DNA of 64,000 nt from Sinisalibacter aestuarii (GCF_027923545.1 NZ_BROH01000011.1:1-64000); one strand, 5' to 3'; positions 26,715 through 41,865 are shown, counted from the stretch's first letter. Notes: a model not told the origin generated them from the letters alone. Numbers and translations: made by a program.

Positions 26715-27799
26715 GCCCGCCCCTCCCCAAGCCGCAGCACCAGTTCGGGCCGGATCACCCCGCCCACGGCCGGGATCTCGTGGCCGCGCCCGAGCACGCG
26801 GGTCAGCGCATCATAGCGCCCGCCAGTGGCAACGGGCGGCAGATCGGGCCGCCCCTCGGCGTAGAAGCCGAAGACGAAACCATCGTAATATTCCAACGCC
26901 GTGCGCCCGTAGGAGCCCTCGAAATCGAGCCCGTCGATATCCACGCCGCGCGCCGCCAGCGCCCGACCCCGCGCCGCCAGCCGCTCGACCGCAGGCGAAA
27001 TGGCGGGCATGTCGACGGCCAGATCGCGCAGATGCTCGGTGATGTTCGACATCGTCTCGCGCAGACCCAGGAGATCGTCGAGCAGCGCCACTTCCACTTC
27101 CGGGATCGGCGGCGTTTTGGCATCTTCGATCAGCGCCGCGATGCGGGCGGCAATCTCGGCCTCCGAGCGCAGCCCGACCAGCGGCGCATCGCAGGCCATC
27201 GGATCGGACCTGGCCAGCAGTTCGGCCCGGCCTTCCGGTTGGGCAGCCCGGCCCGCAAACCGGTCGAGCAAGGTGCGGAAGCGGCGCGGCCGCCAGAGGT
27301 GGCGCATCAGCGCCCGCTTGCGCGCCTCACTGGTCGACAGCCCCGAGACGGCGGCGCTGAGGATGCCGATATCGCCGGTGGCCGCGCGCAGGCCGAGCGG
27401 CGCGAGCGCCTCGGCGATCAGCGCGAACACCTCGGCATCCGCCGCTGCCGGATCGGCGCGGTCGAACAGTTCGAACCCCACCTGAATATATTCCGGGGCG
27501 CGATGCGTGGCCTCTTCCTGCTTGCGGAAAATCTCGCCCTCATAGGTGTAGCGCGCGGGCTCCGCCCCGCCCTGCATATGCATCTCTACCACCGGCACGG
27601 TGAAGTCGGGCCGCAGCATCGCCTCGCCCAGCGCCGGATCGGCGGTGACATAGGCGCGGGCGCGGATATCCTCGCCATAGAGGTCGAGCAGCGTTTCGGC
27701 CGGTTGCAGGATCGGCGGATCGACAAGCTGCGCCCCCTGCGCCTCGAAGAACGCCCGAAACCGCGCAGCCTCGGCCCGGATCGCGGATTTGTCAGCCAT
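26711..27799 (-). CDS. hisZ: ATP phosphoribosyltransferase regulatory subunit
   Basis: Protein of 362 residues, a HisRS paralogue with the catalytic core but no C-terminal anticodon-binding domain, as expected for HisZ. Core motifs include [10 protein letters not shown] and REETMSNI-like [12 protein letters not shown], with [20 protein letters not shown]. The ATG at 27799 overlaps the end of hisS, and longer upstream frames are not needed. HisZ assembles with HisG to give the feedback-sensitive hetero-octamer. Confidence 0.93.
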   Translation of the reverse strand: MADKSAIRAEAARFRAFFEAQGAQLVDPPILQPAETLLDLYGEDIRARAYVTADPALGEAMLRPDFTVPVVEMHMQGGAEPARYTYEGEIFRKQEEATHRAPEYIQVGFELFDRADPAAADAEVFALIAEALAPLGLRAATGDIGILSAAVSGLSTSEARKRALMRHLWRPRRFRTLLDRFAGRAAQPEGRAELLARSDPMACDAPLVGLRSEAEIAARIAALIEDAKTPPIPEVEVALLDDLLGLRETMSNITEHLRDLAVDMPAISPAVERLAARGRALAARGVDIDGLDFEGSYGRTALEYYDGFVFGFYAEGRPDLPPVATGGRYDALTRVLGRGHEIPAVGGVIRPELVLRLGEGRA

Positions 27800-29270
27800 C
27801 CTGTGCCCCGATGATCCGGGCGACCTCGGCCACCAGATCGCCGCGCGCCACCTCGACTTGCGAGGGCCGCTCCTTCCACTCTTCCAGCGTCGCGTTCTCG
27901 GCGATCTTCGCGCCAAGGATCAGGTCTTTCACCTGCACCACGCCGCGCGCCTTTTCCTCGGCCCCCTCGATCACGGCGACGGGCGAGAGCCGCTTATCGG
28001 CATATTTGAGCTGGTTGCCGAAATTCTTCGGGTTGCCCAGGTAGACCTCGGCACGGATACCCGCCGCCCGCAGCTCGGCGACCATCGCCTGGTAATCGGC
28101 CATCCGGTCACGGTCCATCACCGTCACCACCACCGGGCCGCGCGTGGCGCCGCCGACCCGGCCCTTGGCGCGCAGGGCCGCCAGCAGCCGGTCCACCCCG
28201 ATGGAAATGCCGGTGGCCGGCACCGCCTGCCCGGTGAAGCGCTTGACGAGATCGTCATAGCGCCCGCCCCCGGCGACGGAGCCGAACTGGCGCGGGCGGC
28301 CTTTCTCGTCGGTGATCTCGAAGGTCAGCTCAGCCTCGAAAACCGGGCCGGTGTAATAGCCAAGGCCGCGCACGACGGAGGGGTCGATGACGATACGGTC
28401 CGGGCCGTAGCCCTGCGACGTGAGCAGGGCGGCGATCTCTTCCAGCTCGCCCACCCCCTCTGCGCCAACGGCGCTTTCGGCCACCGCGGTGCGCAGATTA
28501 GCCAACGTCGCCGCGTTGTCGGCCCCTTTCGAGGTAAGGAAGGCAATCACCGGCTCGGCCGCCGCCTCCGCCAGCCCCACGCCGTCGATATAGGCCCCGG
28601 ACGCATCGAGCCGCCCCTTCCCGAGCAATTCGCGCACGCCGGCCTCGCCGACCTTGTCGAACTTGTCGATGGTGCGCAGCACGGCCTCGCGGGTTTCGCC
28701 CTCGGCGACGCCCATCACCTCAAGCACGCCGTTCAGCACCTTGCGGTTGTTCACCCGGATCACGTAATCGCCGCGGGGGATGCCCACCTCTTCCAGCGTA
28801 TCCGCCAGCATCGCGCAAATCTCGGCGTCGGCGGCCATGCTCGCCGCGCCCACCGTATCGGCATCGCATTGATAGAACTGCCGAAACCGCCCCGGCCCCG
28901 GCTTTTCGTTGCGCCAGACCGGCCCCATCGCGTAGCGCCGGTAGGGCGTCGGCAGATCGTTACGGAACTGGGCATAGACGCGGGCGAGCGGCGCGGTCAG
29001 ATCATAGCGCAGGGCGAGCCACTTGTCGTCATCGGCCTCCTGCCAGGCAAACACGCCCTCGTTCGGCCGGTCGACATCGGGCAGGAACTTGCCCAGCGCC
29101 TCGACGGTTTCGACCGCCGAGGATTCCAGCGCGTCGAAGCCATAGCGATGGTACACGCCAGCGATCTTGTCGAGCATCTGCTTGCGTTCGTCCACCTCAG
29201 CGCCGAAATAGTCCCGAAACCCCTTGGGAGTCTCGGCCCTGGGCCGGGGCTGTTTCTTTTCCTTGGCCAT
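27792..29270 (-). CDS. hisS: Histidyl-tRNA synthetase
   Basis: Protein of 492 residues, class II synthetase. Motif 1 is in [16 protein letters not shown], motif 2 in [23 protein letters not shown] with DADTVG after it, and motif 3 in [24 protein letters not shown] is the HisRS histidine-binding stretch. The C-terminal 95 residues form the anticodon-binding domain. The first gene of a hisS-hisZ-hisG operon with overlapping ends. Confidence 0.96.
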   Translation of the reverse strand: MAKEKKQPRPRAETPKGFRDYFGAEVDERKQMLDKIAGVYHRYGFDALESSAVETVEALGKFLPDVDRPNEGVFAWQEADDDKWLALRYDLTAPLARVYAQFRNDLPTPYRRYAMGPVWRNEKPGPGRFRQFYQCDADTVGAASMAADAEICAMLADTLEEVGIPRGDYVIRVNNRKVLNGVLEVMGVAEGETREAVLRTIDKFDKVGEAGVRELLGKGRLDASGAYIDGVGLAEAAAEPVIAFLTSKGADNAATLANLRTAVAESAVGAEGVGELEEIAALLTSQGYGPDRIVIDPSVVRGLGYYTGPVFEAELTFEITDEKGRPRQFGSVAGGGRYDDLVKRFTGQAVPATGISIGVDRLLAALRAKGRVGGATRGPVVVTVMDRDRMADYQAMVAELRAAGIRAEVYLGNPKNFGNQLKYADKRLSPVAVIEGAEEKARGVVQVKDLILGAKIAENATLEEWKERPSQVEVARGDLVAEVARIIGAQDG

Positions 29271-29340
29271 GACACGTCCCGTCGTTACCTGGGGCGCGGT
29301 CTAGCCGAGACCGGGCAAGGGGGCAACAGGGAGCATCGGC

Positions 29341-29547
29341 ATGGACGAGCGCATCACGGCACTGGAAGAAGCACTGGCACATCTGACGAAGACGGTCGAG
29401 GAGCTCTCGGAGGTGATCGCCCGGCAGGACCGCGAGATTACCCGCATGGCGCGGCGGATGCAGATGCTGATGGAGCGCGAGGCCGAACGCGAGCTCGACA
29501 GCTCGTCCTCGATCCCGCTCGCCGATCAGAAACCGCCGCATTGGTGA
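29341..29547 (+). CDS. slyX: SlyX family protein
   Basis: Protein of 68 residues, a single coiled coil (ITALEEALAHLTKTVEELSE) ending in the family C-terminus KPPHW. The biochemical role is unknown. It is a lone plus-strand gene between the hisS start and the end of dnaE; the ribosome site is weak. Confidence 0.85.
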   Translation: MDERITALEEALAHLTKTVEELSEVIARQDREITRMARRMQMLMEREAERELDSSSSIPLADQKPPHW

Positions 29548-29620
29548 GCCACGCCGGAGCGGGGGCCAGCCCCCGCACCCCCGAGGTATTTGGAGAACAG
29601 AGAAGGGGCGGCCTGCGTGC

Positions 29621-33124
<3,504 letters not shown>

Positions 33125-33497
33125 GGGGCGAGTATAGGCGGGGCGGCGGCGGGGCCAAGAGCAGAAAAGTCAGCCAATGCACTGAGTATCTGCTGGTGGC
33201 CGCCGGGCAGGCTTCCAGCGCTCGCCGGCCTGACCAGACGGGCGGCGCCGAAACCTGCCGGGCTGGCGGTGGAGCACAAGGAGGGGCGCCAGCGGATCGT
33301 CGCCCTGAAGCCGCGTGCTGGCACGGCTCGATGCCCCCAAGCGCAGGACGGGCCGATCCGAAAGAGCCGGAAAAACGACTGGCCGCCAAACACGAAAGGC
33401 CCGACCGGCACGCCGGGATGAGCTTTCAAGAAGGCTTAAGCATGGCGGCCGACCAGCTCAAAACGCTGGCCGAAGCGATGTGAGCGGCGCGGCGCGC
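33125..33497. other. Intergenic gap between dnaE and the flavoprotein gene
   Basis: No convincing gene. A 95-codon plus-strand frame (33196-33483) has a Pro/Arg/Ala-rich, shadow-like composition, except for its last 20 or so codons after an ATG at 33419. No ribosome site of note precedes it. It should include the dnaE promoter. Confidence 0.5.
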
Positions 33498-34694
33498 TCA
33501 GCCCCGCAGCTTCCCGGCCAGCCGCGCCGGCCAGCCGGTCATCGTCGACGTGATTTTCGTCATGATCTGCTTCGAGACGCGCTTTTCGATGTCGGAGTAG
33601 CTGGCCTCGCCTTCGAGCAGATCGAAGAAGGATTGCCGCATCGTCACCGAGCTGGAAAGCTTCTCGCGGAACAACCCGCTGAGCTTGCTGGAAAACGCAT
33701 ATTGGCGCAGCTTCTTGGCCTTATCGAGTTCGGTCTCGACATATTTGATCCGCTTGCGGTAATGGCCCAGCGCCTCGGCGGGCTTGCCCGCCTTCAGTGC
33801 CTCCGCCGCCGCCTCGGCCGCCTCCGCGCCGGTTTCCATCGCATAGGCCAGCCCCTCGCCGGTGAGCGGATCGACATAGCCCGCCGCATCGCCCGCGAGC
33901 AGCACCGCGCCGCGCCCCGGCACCGGCTTGTAATCGCCGAGCGGAATATGCGCGCCCTTGATCTTCACGTCATCCGCCTCGACGCCCTGCAGCTTGAGGT
34001 AGCGCGCCATCCGCGCCTTCAGATCCTGGTCGATCCCCTTGATCGCGCCGAGGCCGATGGTACGGCTGCCATGCTTGGGGAAGTTCCAGCCATAGCCCCA
34101 GTCGACGATGCGGAAGTCGATGGACATTTCCGCCTCTTCCTCACAGCCGGGCGCCACCTCGGCCTCGAAGGCGAAGCCGATCTTGTCGTCGTCGAAGGCT
34201 TTGCCAAAGAGGTGCTTGGCCACCGGGCTCGCCGCCCCGTCCGCCCCGATCAGCACGCCGAAACCGATCGTCTCGCCGGTGCTGAGCGCCAGCGTGCGCG
34301 CCGCCTCGTCGATGGTCTCGACGCGGACGCCCTGGTAATCCTCGGCCCCCGCCGCGATCGCCTCCCTGAGCAAGCGGTCGTCGAGATCGAGGCGATAGGT
34401 ATAGGTAAGCTCGTAGGGCGACTTGAACCGGGCGAGGTGCTGGCCGTCCCATTTGAAGGCGACGGTGCGCGAATAGAGGAAATGCTCGCGGTCTGTATCG
34501 AGCCCGAAAACCCGCTTCATCGCCTTGCGCCCGCGCCCGGACAGCAACGCACCGCAGAGCTTGTGGCGGGGGAAGACGGCCTTGTCGATCACCGCGACCG
34601 AAAGCCCGAGGCTGCGCGCGTGACGCGCCGCCGACGAGCCCGCGGGGCCCGCCCCGATCACCACAATATCATAGGATTTCGCTGCTTCCGTCAT
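33498..34694 (-). CDS. Geranylgeranyl-reductase-family FAD oxidoreductase
   Basis: Protein of 398 residues. The N-terminal FAD-binding motif is DIVVIGAGPAGSSAARHA. The GGR-type PRHKLCGALL cysteine motif follows. GADGAASPVAKHLF and LLAGDAAGYVDPLTGEGLAYAM are the later FAD motifs of the p-hydroxybenzoate hydroxylase-like fold. Members reduce isoprenoid chains, for example on quinones, lipids or bacteriochlorophyll. There is no photosynthesis gene nearby, so it is not clearly BchP; the substrate is unknown. Confidence 0.88.
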   Translation of the reverse strand: MTEAAKSYDIVVIGAGPAGSSAARHARSLGLSVAVIDKAVFPRHKLCGALLSGRGRKAMKRVFGLDTDREHFLYSRTVAFKWDGQHLARFKSPYELTYTYRLDLDDRLLREAIAAGAEDYQGVRVETIDEAARTLALSTGETIGFGVLIGADGAASPVAKHLFGKAFDDDKIGFAFEAEVAPGCEEEAEMSIDFRIVDWGYGWNFPKHGSRTIGLGAIKGIDQDLKARMARYLKLQGVEADDVKIKGAHIPLGDYKPVPGRGAVLLAGDAAGYVDPLTGEGLAYAMETGAEAAEAAAEALKAGKPAEALGHYRKRIKYVETELDKAKKLRQYAFSSKLSGLFREKLSSSVTMRQSFFDLLEGEASYSDIEKRVSKQIMTKITSTMTGWPARLAGKLRG

Positions 34695-34706
34695 GATACA
34701 CCCCGG

Positions 34707-34895
34707 TTAATCCCGGGGCCTTCTACGCGAAACGTCCTCCAAGGAAAAGCCAACATCGCGCTCGGCCAGCCAGTTGGCGAAAGCCGTGACCTTATCGTCC
34801 AGCGAGCAGGTCGGCGGCAGGCTGTCGAGATGGGCCTGATAATCCAGCCGGAGCTGCAATTGCTCATCCGTGGTCAGCTCGGCCCAGGCCTTCAT
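34707..34895 (-). CDS. Small conserved hypothetical protein (62 aa)
   Basis: The longer frame upstream is a shadow of trxC. The ATG at 34895 has a GAGAGG ribosome site 6-7 bases upstream and gives a compact acidic protein, MKAWAELTTDEQLQLRLDYQ, with no membrane segment or motif I recognise. It lies 12 bases before the flavoprotein gene on the same strand, so the two are probably co-transcribed. Confidence 0.65.
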   Translation of the reverse strand: MKAWAELTTDEQLQLRLDYQAHLDSLPPTCSLDDKVTAFANWLAERDVGFSLEDVSRRRPRD

Positions 34896-34991
34896 GTCGC
34901 ACCTCTCTCGCTCTGCCGCAGATGGGGTTGAAACGCGCCCGGCGCAAGCGCACATATGCGCCAACCCGAATGTTATTAAGGACATTGCCCG

Positions 34992-35438
34992 ATGGCCGCT
35001 TCCATGAAAATCACCTGCCTCGATTGCGGCGCGGTCAACCGCGTGCCCGCCGACAAGCTCGGCGCCGGCCCCAAATGCGGCACCTGCGGCACCCGGCTCA
35101 CTGACGGCAAGGTCCGCGAAATGGACGCGAACGCGCTCGCCAAGGCCTCGAAGACCGACAATGTGCCGCTGCTGGTCGACTTCTGGGCGCCCTGGTGCGG
35201 CCCCTGCCGGATGATGGCGCCGGAATTCGCCAAGGCCGCGCAGGCGCTGGCCCCCAATGCCCGGCTCGCCAAGATCAACACCGAGGAATACCCGAAGGTC
35301 TCGATGAGGCACAATATCCGCGGCATTCCGACGATGATCCTCTACCAGAACGGCAAGGAAGTCGCCCGCCAGTCCGGCGCGGTGCCCGCGAGCGCGATCG
35401 AGCAATTCGTCCGCTCCAAGGCGAAATTGACCGGCTGA
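34992..35438 (+). CDS. trxC: Thioredoxin 2 (zinc-containing)
   Basis: Protein of 148 residues. A zinc motif (C9-x2-C12 and C29-x2-C32) precedes a thioredoxin fold with the active site WCGPC (C69, C72) and the cis-proline loop GIPTMILY. This matches TrxC, a redox-responsive disulphide reductase. ATG at 34992 is used; ATG at 35004 is also possible. It is the last host gene before the tRNA and the inserted element. Confidence 0.93.
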   Translation: MAASMKITCLDCGAVNRVPADKLGAGPKCGTCGTRLTDGKVREMDANALAKASKTDNVPLLVDFWAPWCGPCRMMAPEFAKAAQALAPNARLAKINTEEYPKVSMRHNIRGIPTMILYQNGKEVARQSGAVPASAIEQFVRSKAKLTG

Positions 35439-35517
35439 TCGCGGCTGGCGGGGCGCGAAAAATCGCCCCGCTTTCCGCTTGACAGCGGAGGCCGGAAAGG
35501 CCAGATACCACCGCGTT

Positions 35518-37123
<1,606 letters not shown>

Positions 37124-37127
<4 letters not shown>

Positions 37128-37471
37128 TCTACCTCCAGACCGCCCATCGGGCCGGAATTTCTATTGGTTCCAAGATTGAGCTGCTCCTTTGATCTTACCC
37201 GATCCAAGGCCACTTTGGGGCTCTGAGTGCGGTTTTCGAGGTCTTTTCCACTGAATTCTTCCAGTGGACGCACTTCAAACCCCAGATCGCGGATCGCGAG
37301 GACGATACACAGCATGGCCCGCAGGAAGTCCTCTTTCTGTTCGGGCGTCATGTCGGAATCGTCGAGGTACTCTTGGTACTTCGCCACGTCGATTTCCACG
37401 ATGCGCTGCGCCGAAGAGGCGAAATTCTCAGATAGGCTGGTGCCGTTGCCGTTTCTGATATCGTCTTTCAT
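37124..37471 (-). CDS. Hypothetical protein co-transcribed with the recombinase
   Basis: Protein of 115 residues whose stop overlaps the recombinase ATG (ATGA), so it is translationally coupled. It is acidic and mostly helical, with VAKYQEYLDDSDMTPEQKEDF; no recognised domain. It could be a recombination directionality factor, but there is no helix-turn-helix signature, so this is only a positional guess. Confidence 0.6.
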
Positions 37472-37607
37472 CGTCTTACCTTTCTGGGCAGCGCGTGCGA
37501 TGCCCTATCTTTAAGTATACAATCTTTGGTTGTGGTTCGTAAAATTCTGGGTGACTTGTTTCATTTTTTCAGAGGGTTAGCCTTGTATCGCGGACTGGGT
37601 TTGTGGT

Positions 37608-37632
37608 GCGGGCCGCCGCTACAGCGGCCCGC
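37608..37632 (-). terminator. GC-rich hairpin after the 48-residue gene
   Basis: A perfect 9-bp stem (37608-37616 with 37624-37632) with a 7-base loop lies directly downstream of the small minus-strand gene at 37639. No T run follows, so termination is probable but not certain. Confidence 0.5.
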
Positions 37633-37638
37633 GTGGCA

Positions 37639-37785
37639 TCACTTCTTGCCGCCATTTCCGCTCGCGCCCTGCTTGTAGCCAGCGTTGTAGCTGTTGGCGG
37701 CTTGATGGTTCATGCCGTGGGTGTTCTGGGGGCCTTTGCCCTGTTGGGCGTCTCTTTGGCCTTGTTGATGTTGTTGGTTCGACAT
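37639..37785 (-). CDS. 48-residue Gln/Asn/Gly-rich small protein
   Basis: Starts ATG at 37785 with a GAAGGA ribosome site. The peptide opens MSNQQHQQGQRDAQQGKG and ends SGNGGKK. It is polar and low in hydrophobic residues, so probably disordered. The ribosome site, stop followed by a hairpin, and position in the minus-strand gene run support it as real. I do not recognise it; small proteins of this composition occur near conjugation genes. Confidence 0.55.
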   Translation of the reverse strand: MSNQQHQQGQRDAQQGKGPQNTHGMNHQAANSYNAGYKQGASGNGGKK

Positions 37786-37858
37786 TGCTTTGTCCTTCTG
37801 TGATGGTTTGCGGTGTGCACTGTCCCAATGGGTTCGGGCTGCTCTTTGCCCGCGCCCG

Positions 37859-38518
37859 TTATTGCGTCGCTTTGTTGAGCGCTTCTGTGAGTTTCAGCTT
37901 GAACAACGTCGGCCTGGTCAGGTCGCCGAAGATGCTGGCAAGACGGGTCAGTTTGCCGTCATGCTGGAGCATCACGTCATGGCCCGTCTTGTGGTTCGGC
38001 AGGATCAGAACGTCCTGAATGCCGTCCCGCGCGAAGCGCTTGGGCAGGCTGAACGTCCCGCGCCGCAGCGTCAGGGTCTCTCGGTCAACCTCGATCCTGA
38101 CGTGCTCCCGATTGGTCAGGTGCGTGTAGAGATCGAACAGCCCCGAATGGCGGAACACGGTGACGCCGCCGAGGAAGGCGAGCGCCACGCCCCAGCCATG
38201 CAAGCTTTCAAACGGCACATCGAGCGAATGGCTTTGGATCACCGCGCCGAGCCGATCAGCCGCATTCAGCAGCCCGCCGACGACCGTGTTGCCCAACTCC
38301 AGAAAGATGTTGGTGTTCGGTTCTGTCACGGTGTCGGGGCGATACTGCGCCACGAGGATCGCGGCAGCGCCGCCGAACCCGACGATCCGAAACACGGTTT
38401 TCATTTCATCGCCGCTCGACGGCAGCCGATGAGCGGCGGTCAATTTTGCGCCAGCACCATCGCGGACGAGGCGCGGCGTGCCGATGATCTGGTCTTTCAG
38501 GGTTTCAAGGAATTTCAT
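37859..38518 (-). CDS. Hypothetical membrane-associated protein
   Basis: Protein of 219 residues. ATG at 38518 follows an AGGAGACT ribosome site; the longer frame is discounted. Two or three moderately hydrophobic stretches (FRIVGFGGAAAILVAQY, LHGWGVALAFLGGVTVF) flank a central region, and the C-terminal 90 residues are a beta-rich domain with REHVRIEVDRETLTLRRGTF. No family recognised. It sits in the same-strand run downstream of the coupling-protein gene. Confidence 0.6.
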   Translation of the reverse strand: MKFLETLKDQIIGTPRLVRDGAGAKLTAAHRLPSSGDEMKTVFRIVGFGGAAAILVAQYRPDTVTEPNTNIFLELGNTVVGGLLNAADRLGAVIQSHSLDVPFESLHGWGVALAFLGGVTVFRHSGLFDLYTHLTNREHVRIEVDRETLTLRRGTFSLPKRFARDGIQDVLILPNHKTGHDVMLQHDGKLTRLASIFGDLTRPTLFKLKLTEALNKATQ

Positions 38519-38541
38519 CGTCAGTCTCCTTTGGTCATGGA

Positions 38542-38913
38542 TCAATTGAAGAGTTGCCGTTGCAGGGCGACCCAATTGACGGGCAGCATGGTGATGACGG
38601 GGCACGTCCAGTTCGGGCCGAGATGACTTCGCATCCCTTGAACGCCGATGTAGCGGCATTCATCGCAGTGCTGCCCGCCGCACCGATAGGTGACGAGCAT
38701 GTGCGGCGTGCCGAACATGACCACCACGGCCACCATCGAGGCGAGCGCCCAACTTGCGTGGCGCGGCTTCACAATCCACCAGGCCAGCTTGGCGGCGCTT
38801 GTGACGGCGCTTGTCTTGGGCTGCGCCTTCTTGACCCGATCCACGCGCGCCCATTGGAACTTGCGCGGACGCGGCGGCTTGCGGCTCAGGACTTCGACTT
38901 TCACCTCAGTCAT
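38542..38913 (-). CDS. Small membrane protein next to the coupling protein
   Basis: Protein of 123 residues. A basic N-terminus precedes one membrane helix (HASWALASMVAVVVMFG), then a Cys-rich segment YRCGGQHCDECRYIGVQG. Its start overlaps the coupling-protein stop by 8 bases. The topology suggests the Cys-rich part is periplasmic. Family unknown; it may assist the coupling protein. Confidence 0.6.
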   Translation of the reverse strand: MTEVKVEVLSRKPPRPRKFQWARVDRVKKAQPKTSAVTSAAKLAWWIVKPRHASWALASMVAVVVMFGTPHMLVTYRCGGQHCDECRYIGVQGMRSHLGPNWTCPVITMLPVNWVALQRQLFN

Positions 38914-40585
38914 GCTTGCCTCCCTTGATGGTGTAGCGCAGGCGCAGGCGCGGCTTGCGCCCGCGCGGGTGATCGCCTTCCATGGGGTTCTGATCGGCCC
39001 ATTCCGCCCACGGCGACACGTCCCAATACGGAACCTTTTCGGCCAGAACGGGCGGGGCAGATTTCACGAACAGAAGCTGATGGCTGTCGGGCAGCCCCAT
39101 GATGTCCTGCGGCAGCATGAGGGACACGCCGCGTTCGGAAACGCTGATGCTCAACTCGTCATCGTCAGGCTGGCCGAGGTTGTAGCTGCGCGTGACGATG
39201 GATTGCTCGCCCATCTGCTTTGAGAGCCGCTGCGCGAGGTCCAAGTCCTGCACCGAGAAGAATTGCTTCACCTCGGACTGGCTCAGGATGATGTTCGCGG
39301 TTTCGCGGCCATAGACCTGCGACAGATGCGAGAGGTCTTGCACGATGGCCCAAACGCGGACGCCGTAGCCAGGCAGGAGCGTTAGGGCTTCGGAGAGGCC
39401 CGCGATCTTGCCCATATTGGCAAACTCGTCGAGCAGGAACAGAACCTCTTCGCCGCGCCGCCCCGTGGCGACCGCGTTGATGGCGTGCTTCGTTACCAGC
39501 CCGAGCCAGACGCCGTAGTCGGCGATCCGTTCGGCAGGGATCATCACATAGACCGTGGTGCTCTCGGTCTTGAGGTCTTGCAAGGTCACATCCGATCCCG
39601 AGACGGCATCGGCCAGCAGCCCGCCAGGACGGAAAATCTGGAGCGCATTCGATACGCCTGTGCGGAAGTCCGTGAACTGCTTCGGGCTGTCCTCGAACTG
39701 GCTCAGGAATTCTTGGCCGTAGGCGGCAACGATCCCATCAAGCGCGTCAGACTGCGACATGGCGATGAACGTCATTTCCAGCAGCTCGGTATTTTTAACG
39801 AGCCGCCAGAGTTCGGGCAGCGTGCAGCGCTCGGGTCTGCCTCGGGTGACGAGGTAGAGGATCAGACCTTCGAGCAGGTTGCGCGAGGCGTCCCTGAAAT
39901 ACTGGTTCTTGTCGCCGCCCGCAGGCTCGGGGATCAGTTGTAGGGCGAGCGCCCGCGCCGCATCGCCCAACTCGTGATGGCGGCGCGGATCGGCCTCCAT
40001 CTCGATGAGCGGCTGGAGCGGGTTGTAGCGGTGACGCGGAAGGCCGTGCAGCCCCCAGGGATTGAGATAGACGATCTTCTGTCCGAACCGTTTGCGCCGA
40101 TGCCGTGCCGTCACGGCGGCGAGTTCGCCTTTCGGATCGGTGACGAACACCGAGCCCGAATAGTGCAGCAGGTTCGGAATGACGACCGTGACGCCCTTGC
40201 CCTGCCGAGCGGGGGCCACCGTGATGAGGTGTGCCTTGCCGTTGAAGAAGATCGGTATGCCACGCAGCAGCCCGAGGAACAGGCCGTTCGGCATGGTCAG
40301 GCCCGCATCCACGCAGTCCTGCGGCGTGGCCAGCTTGGCCTCGCCGTAGACACCTGTGGGCTTCTGCGCCCGCTTGCGCGCAATCCGCAGGGCGATCTTG
40401 CGGATGAGATCGAGCGTGCCACTGGCAACGAGCCAAATGCCCGCCAGCAACATGAAGCCCGAATACGCAGCGGAGATGGGATCGCTCGACGCACCCGTCG
40501 CACGGCCCAAGGCCGCCGAGATGGCAATAATCGACCCGCCGCCCAGCAGCTTGCCGAGCGGGTTCGGTTGCCTCTGCTCTCGCAT
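38906..40585 (-). CDS. VirD4/TraG-type conjugative coupling protein
   Basis: Protein of 559 residues. N-terminal hydrophobic segments (IIAISAALGRA and FMLLAGIWLVASGTL) anchor it. The ATPase has a Walker A-like APARQGKGVTVVIPNLL (near residue 124) and Walker B VLFLLDEFANMG. LNPWG and YNPLQPL match TraG/VirD4. It couples the relaxase-DNA complex to a type IV secretion channel. It is somewhat shorter than typical VirD4 proteins. No channel genes are in the element, so it must use one elsewhere. Confidence 0.92.
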   Translation of the reverse strand: MREQRQPNPLGKLLGGGSIIAISAALGRATGASSDPISAAYSGFMLLAGIWLVASGTLDLIRKIALRIARKRAQKPTGVYGEAKLATPQDCVDAGLTMPNGLFLGLLRGIPIFFNGKAHLITVAPARQGKGVTVVIPNLLHYSGSVFVTDPKGELAAVTARHRRKRFGQKIVYLNPWGLHGLPRHRYNPLQPLIEMEADPRRHHELGDAARALALQLIPEPAGGDKNQYFRDASRNLLEGLILYLVTRGRPERCTLPELWRLVKNTELLEMTFIAMSQSDALDGIVAAYGQEFLSQFEDSPKQFTDFRTGVSNALQIFRPGGLLADAVSGSDVTLQDLKTESTTVYVMIPAERIADYGVWLGLVTKHAINAVATGRRGEEVLFLLDEFANMGKIAGLSEALTLLPGYGVRVWAIVQDLSHLSQVYGRETANIILSQSEVKQFFSVQDLDLAQRLSKQMGEQSIVTRSYNLGQPDDDELSISVSERGVSLMLPQDIMGLPDSHQLLFVKSAPPVLAEKVPYWDVSPWAEWADQNPMEGDHPRGRKPRLRLRYTIKGGKHD

Positions 40586-40702
40586 GGCTCCGATCCTTCC
40601 AAGGTTTTGCCGACTTCCTGTCCGTCAGCGTCTCACGGAGCAGTTATGTCTCTGTCTATTGCCGCTCAAATGAGCTAGGGAAGCACAGCAGACAGAATCT
40701 CC

Positions 40703-41425
40703 GTGCAACCTGTTGGCAAGATGAAGAAAAAGCGGCCTTCAATTTTGAAATCGGCGCGACCAAGGCCCCGCCCAAAGAACCGCTACATGCGGAACGCCAA
40801 GTTGTCCGAGTACCGTTTTTTGAAAATCCTGCGCGGCTTTGCCGAAGACAAGACGGCCCAGGAGTTGGCAAGGGAGATCGCGATTTCGGAAAAGACTATC
40901 CGAGCGAGCTACCGCGAGCTACGCGAAAAACTGATCGAAGCGGCACTTGCCGAACCGCAAGCATTCGGTAGGGCAGGATACTATCTTACGCTGCGCCAAA
41001 ACCGTGGCACGGAGGTGCGACAGTTTCTGCATGGCATCGCGAAGAGTGAAATGTTCACCTCTCACGTTAAACGCCACGCTCCGCGATTGAGCACCAGTGA
41101 CGACGCGCAACGGCTGATCTTCGAGGTCGCAATTCGTACCTTTTGCAGCGTTGCAATCCGCGACGGGGCTGTCGTTGACTACCCGCCCGAGATGAAGAGG
41201 GCCCTCACGGTCCTGCGCACTGTTGAGATCAGCATCGACAGCGAGGGAACCAGCAACCGCCGAGGTGAAGCCGCAGAGGGCTTTCCGGCATTGGAGGCAG
41301 AGTTGCGCAGGCAAACGGATGCGGAAAGGCTGATTTCGCTTCGTACCCAGTCTAGCCTCCACCACTATCCGCGAAACGTGCTCTATGATGACCTTCGGCG
41401 GTATCTGCTGCGCGTGCCCTTGTGA
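40703..41425 (+). CDS. Hypothetical protein with an HTH-like region
   Basis: Protein of up to 240 residues. The N-terminal 30 residues are very basic (MKKKRPSILKSARPRPRPK). A segment with KTAQELAREIAISEKTIRASYRELREKLIEA split across about residues 50-80 looks like a helix-turn-helix of the LuxR/sigma-4 type. The C-terminal part is unrecognised. GTG at 40703 is one start; the ATG at 40721 is also possible. It is divergent from the coupling protein and may regulate transfer. Confidence 0.6.
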   Translation: MQPVGKMKKKRPSILKSARPRPRPKNRYMRNAKLSEYRFLKILRGFAEDKTAQELAREIAISEKTIRASYRELREKLIEAALAEPQAFGRAGYYLTLRQNRGTEVRQFLHGIAKSEMFTSHVKRHAPRLSTSDDAQRLIFEVAIRTFCSVAIRDGAVVDYPPEMKRALTVLRTVEISIDSEGTSNRRGEAAEGFPALEAELRRQTDAERLISLRTQSSLHHYPRNVLYDDLRRYLLRVPL

Positions 41426-41657
41426 GCGTTCAACTGTGGTGTTCGATGGACTCCTCGTAGGTATGCGCCCCGAAATACCTGATAGGACACGCAGATTGGG
41501 GTTAAGAGCCACCGCAAGATGTGTGTTGTACTACAACACCATCTTGGCAAGGGGGCTCGCTGCGCGCCCCCGTTGCATCCCCCAGGCCGTGGCTCTTCCA
41601 GGGTATTGAACCCGTTCCAGAGCCACAAGATCGTATCGCCGATCAACCACTCGCAGG

Positions 41658-41697
41658 GCTTGGAGAAGTGCCTCTCCACCTGCACCGAACCATGCAC
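41658..41697. repeat. Direct repeat, copy A (40 bp)
   Basis: Starts GCTTGGAGAAGTGCCTCTCC and ends CCGAACCATGCAC; it matches copy B at 38 of 40 bases. It contains the hairpin TGGAGA-agtgcc-TCTCCA. The copies are 208 bases apart, so they are read in different frames. The flanks also show weaker similarity over 15-20 bases on each side. Confidence 0.8.
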
Positions 41698-41865
41698 GAA
41701 CGTCTGGCCGTCCGATCTCCAATCAGGGGAGCGTTCCTGCTCCCACCGATACCCCCATGACCATTTCATGGAGACCAACCCTGCGCGGATTGGATGCCGC
41801 CATCTTGTCGAAGATGGATTACGATCAGGGGGCCTTTCGCCGCCCCCATGAACCCAGCTCGTCAG

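Noticed and set aside
33196-33483. A 95-residue gene between dnaE and the flavoprotein
   Set aside because: The sequence is Arg/Pro/Gly-rich like antisense frames, no motif or ribosome site is seen, and only the last 20 codons look protein-like.
40903-41512. Minus-strand gene antisense to the HTH-like protein
   Set aside because: It mirrors the plus-strand gene, which has the more protein-like sequence and helix-turn-helix region.
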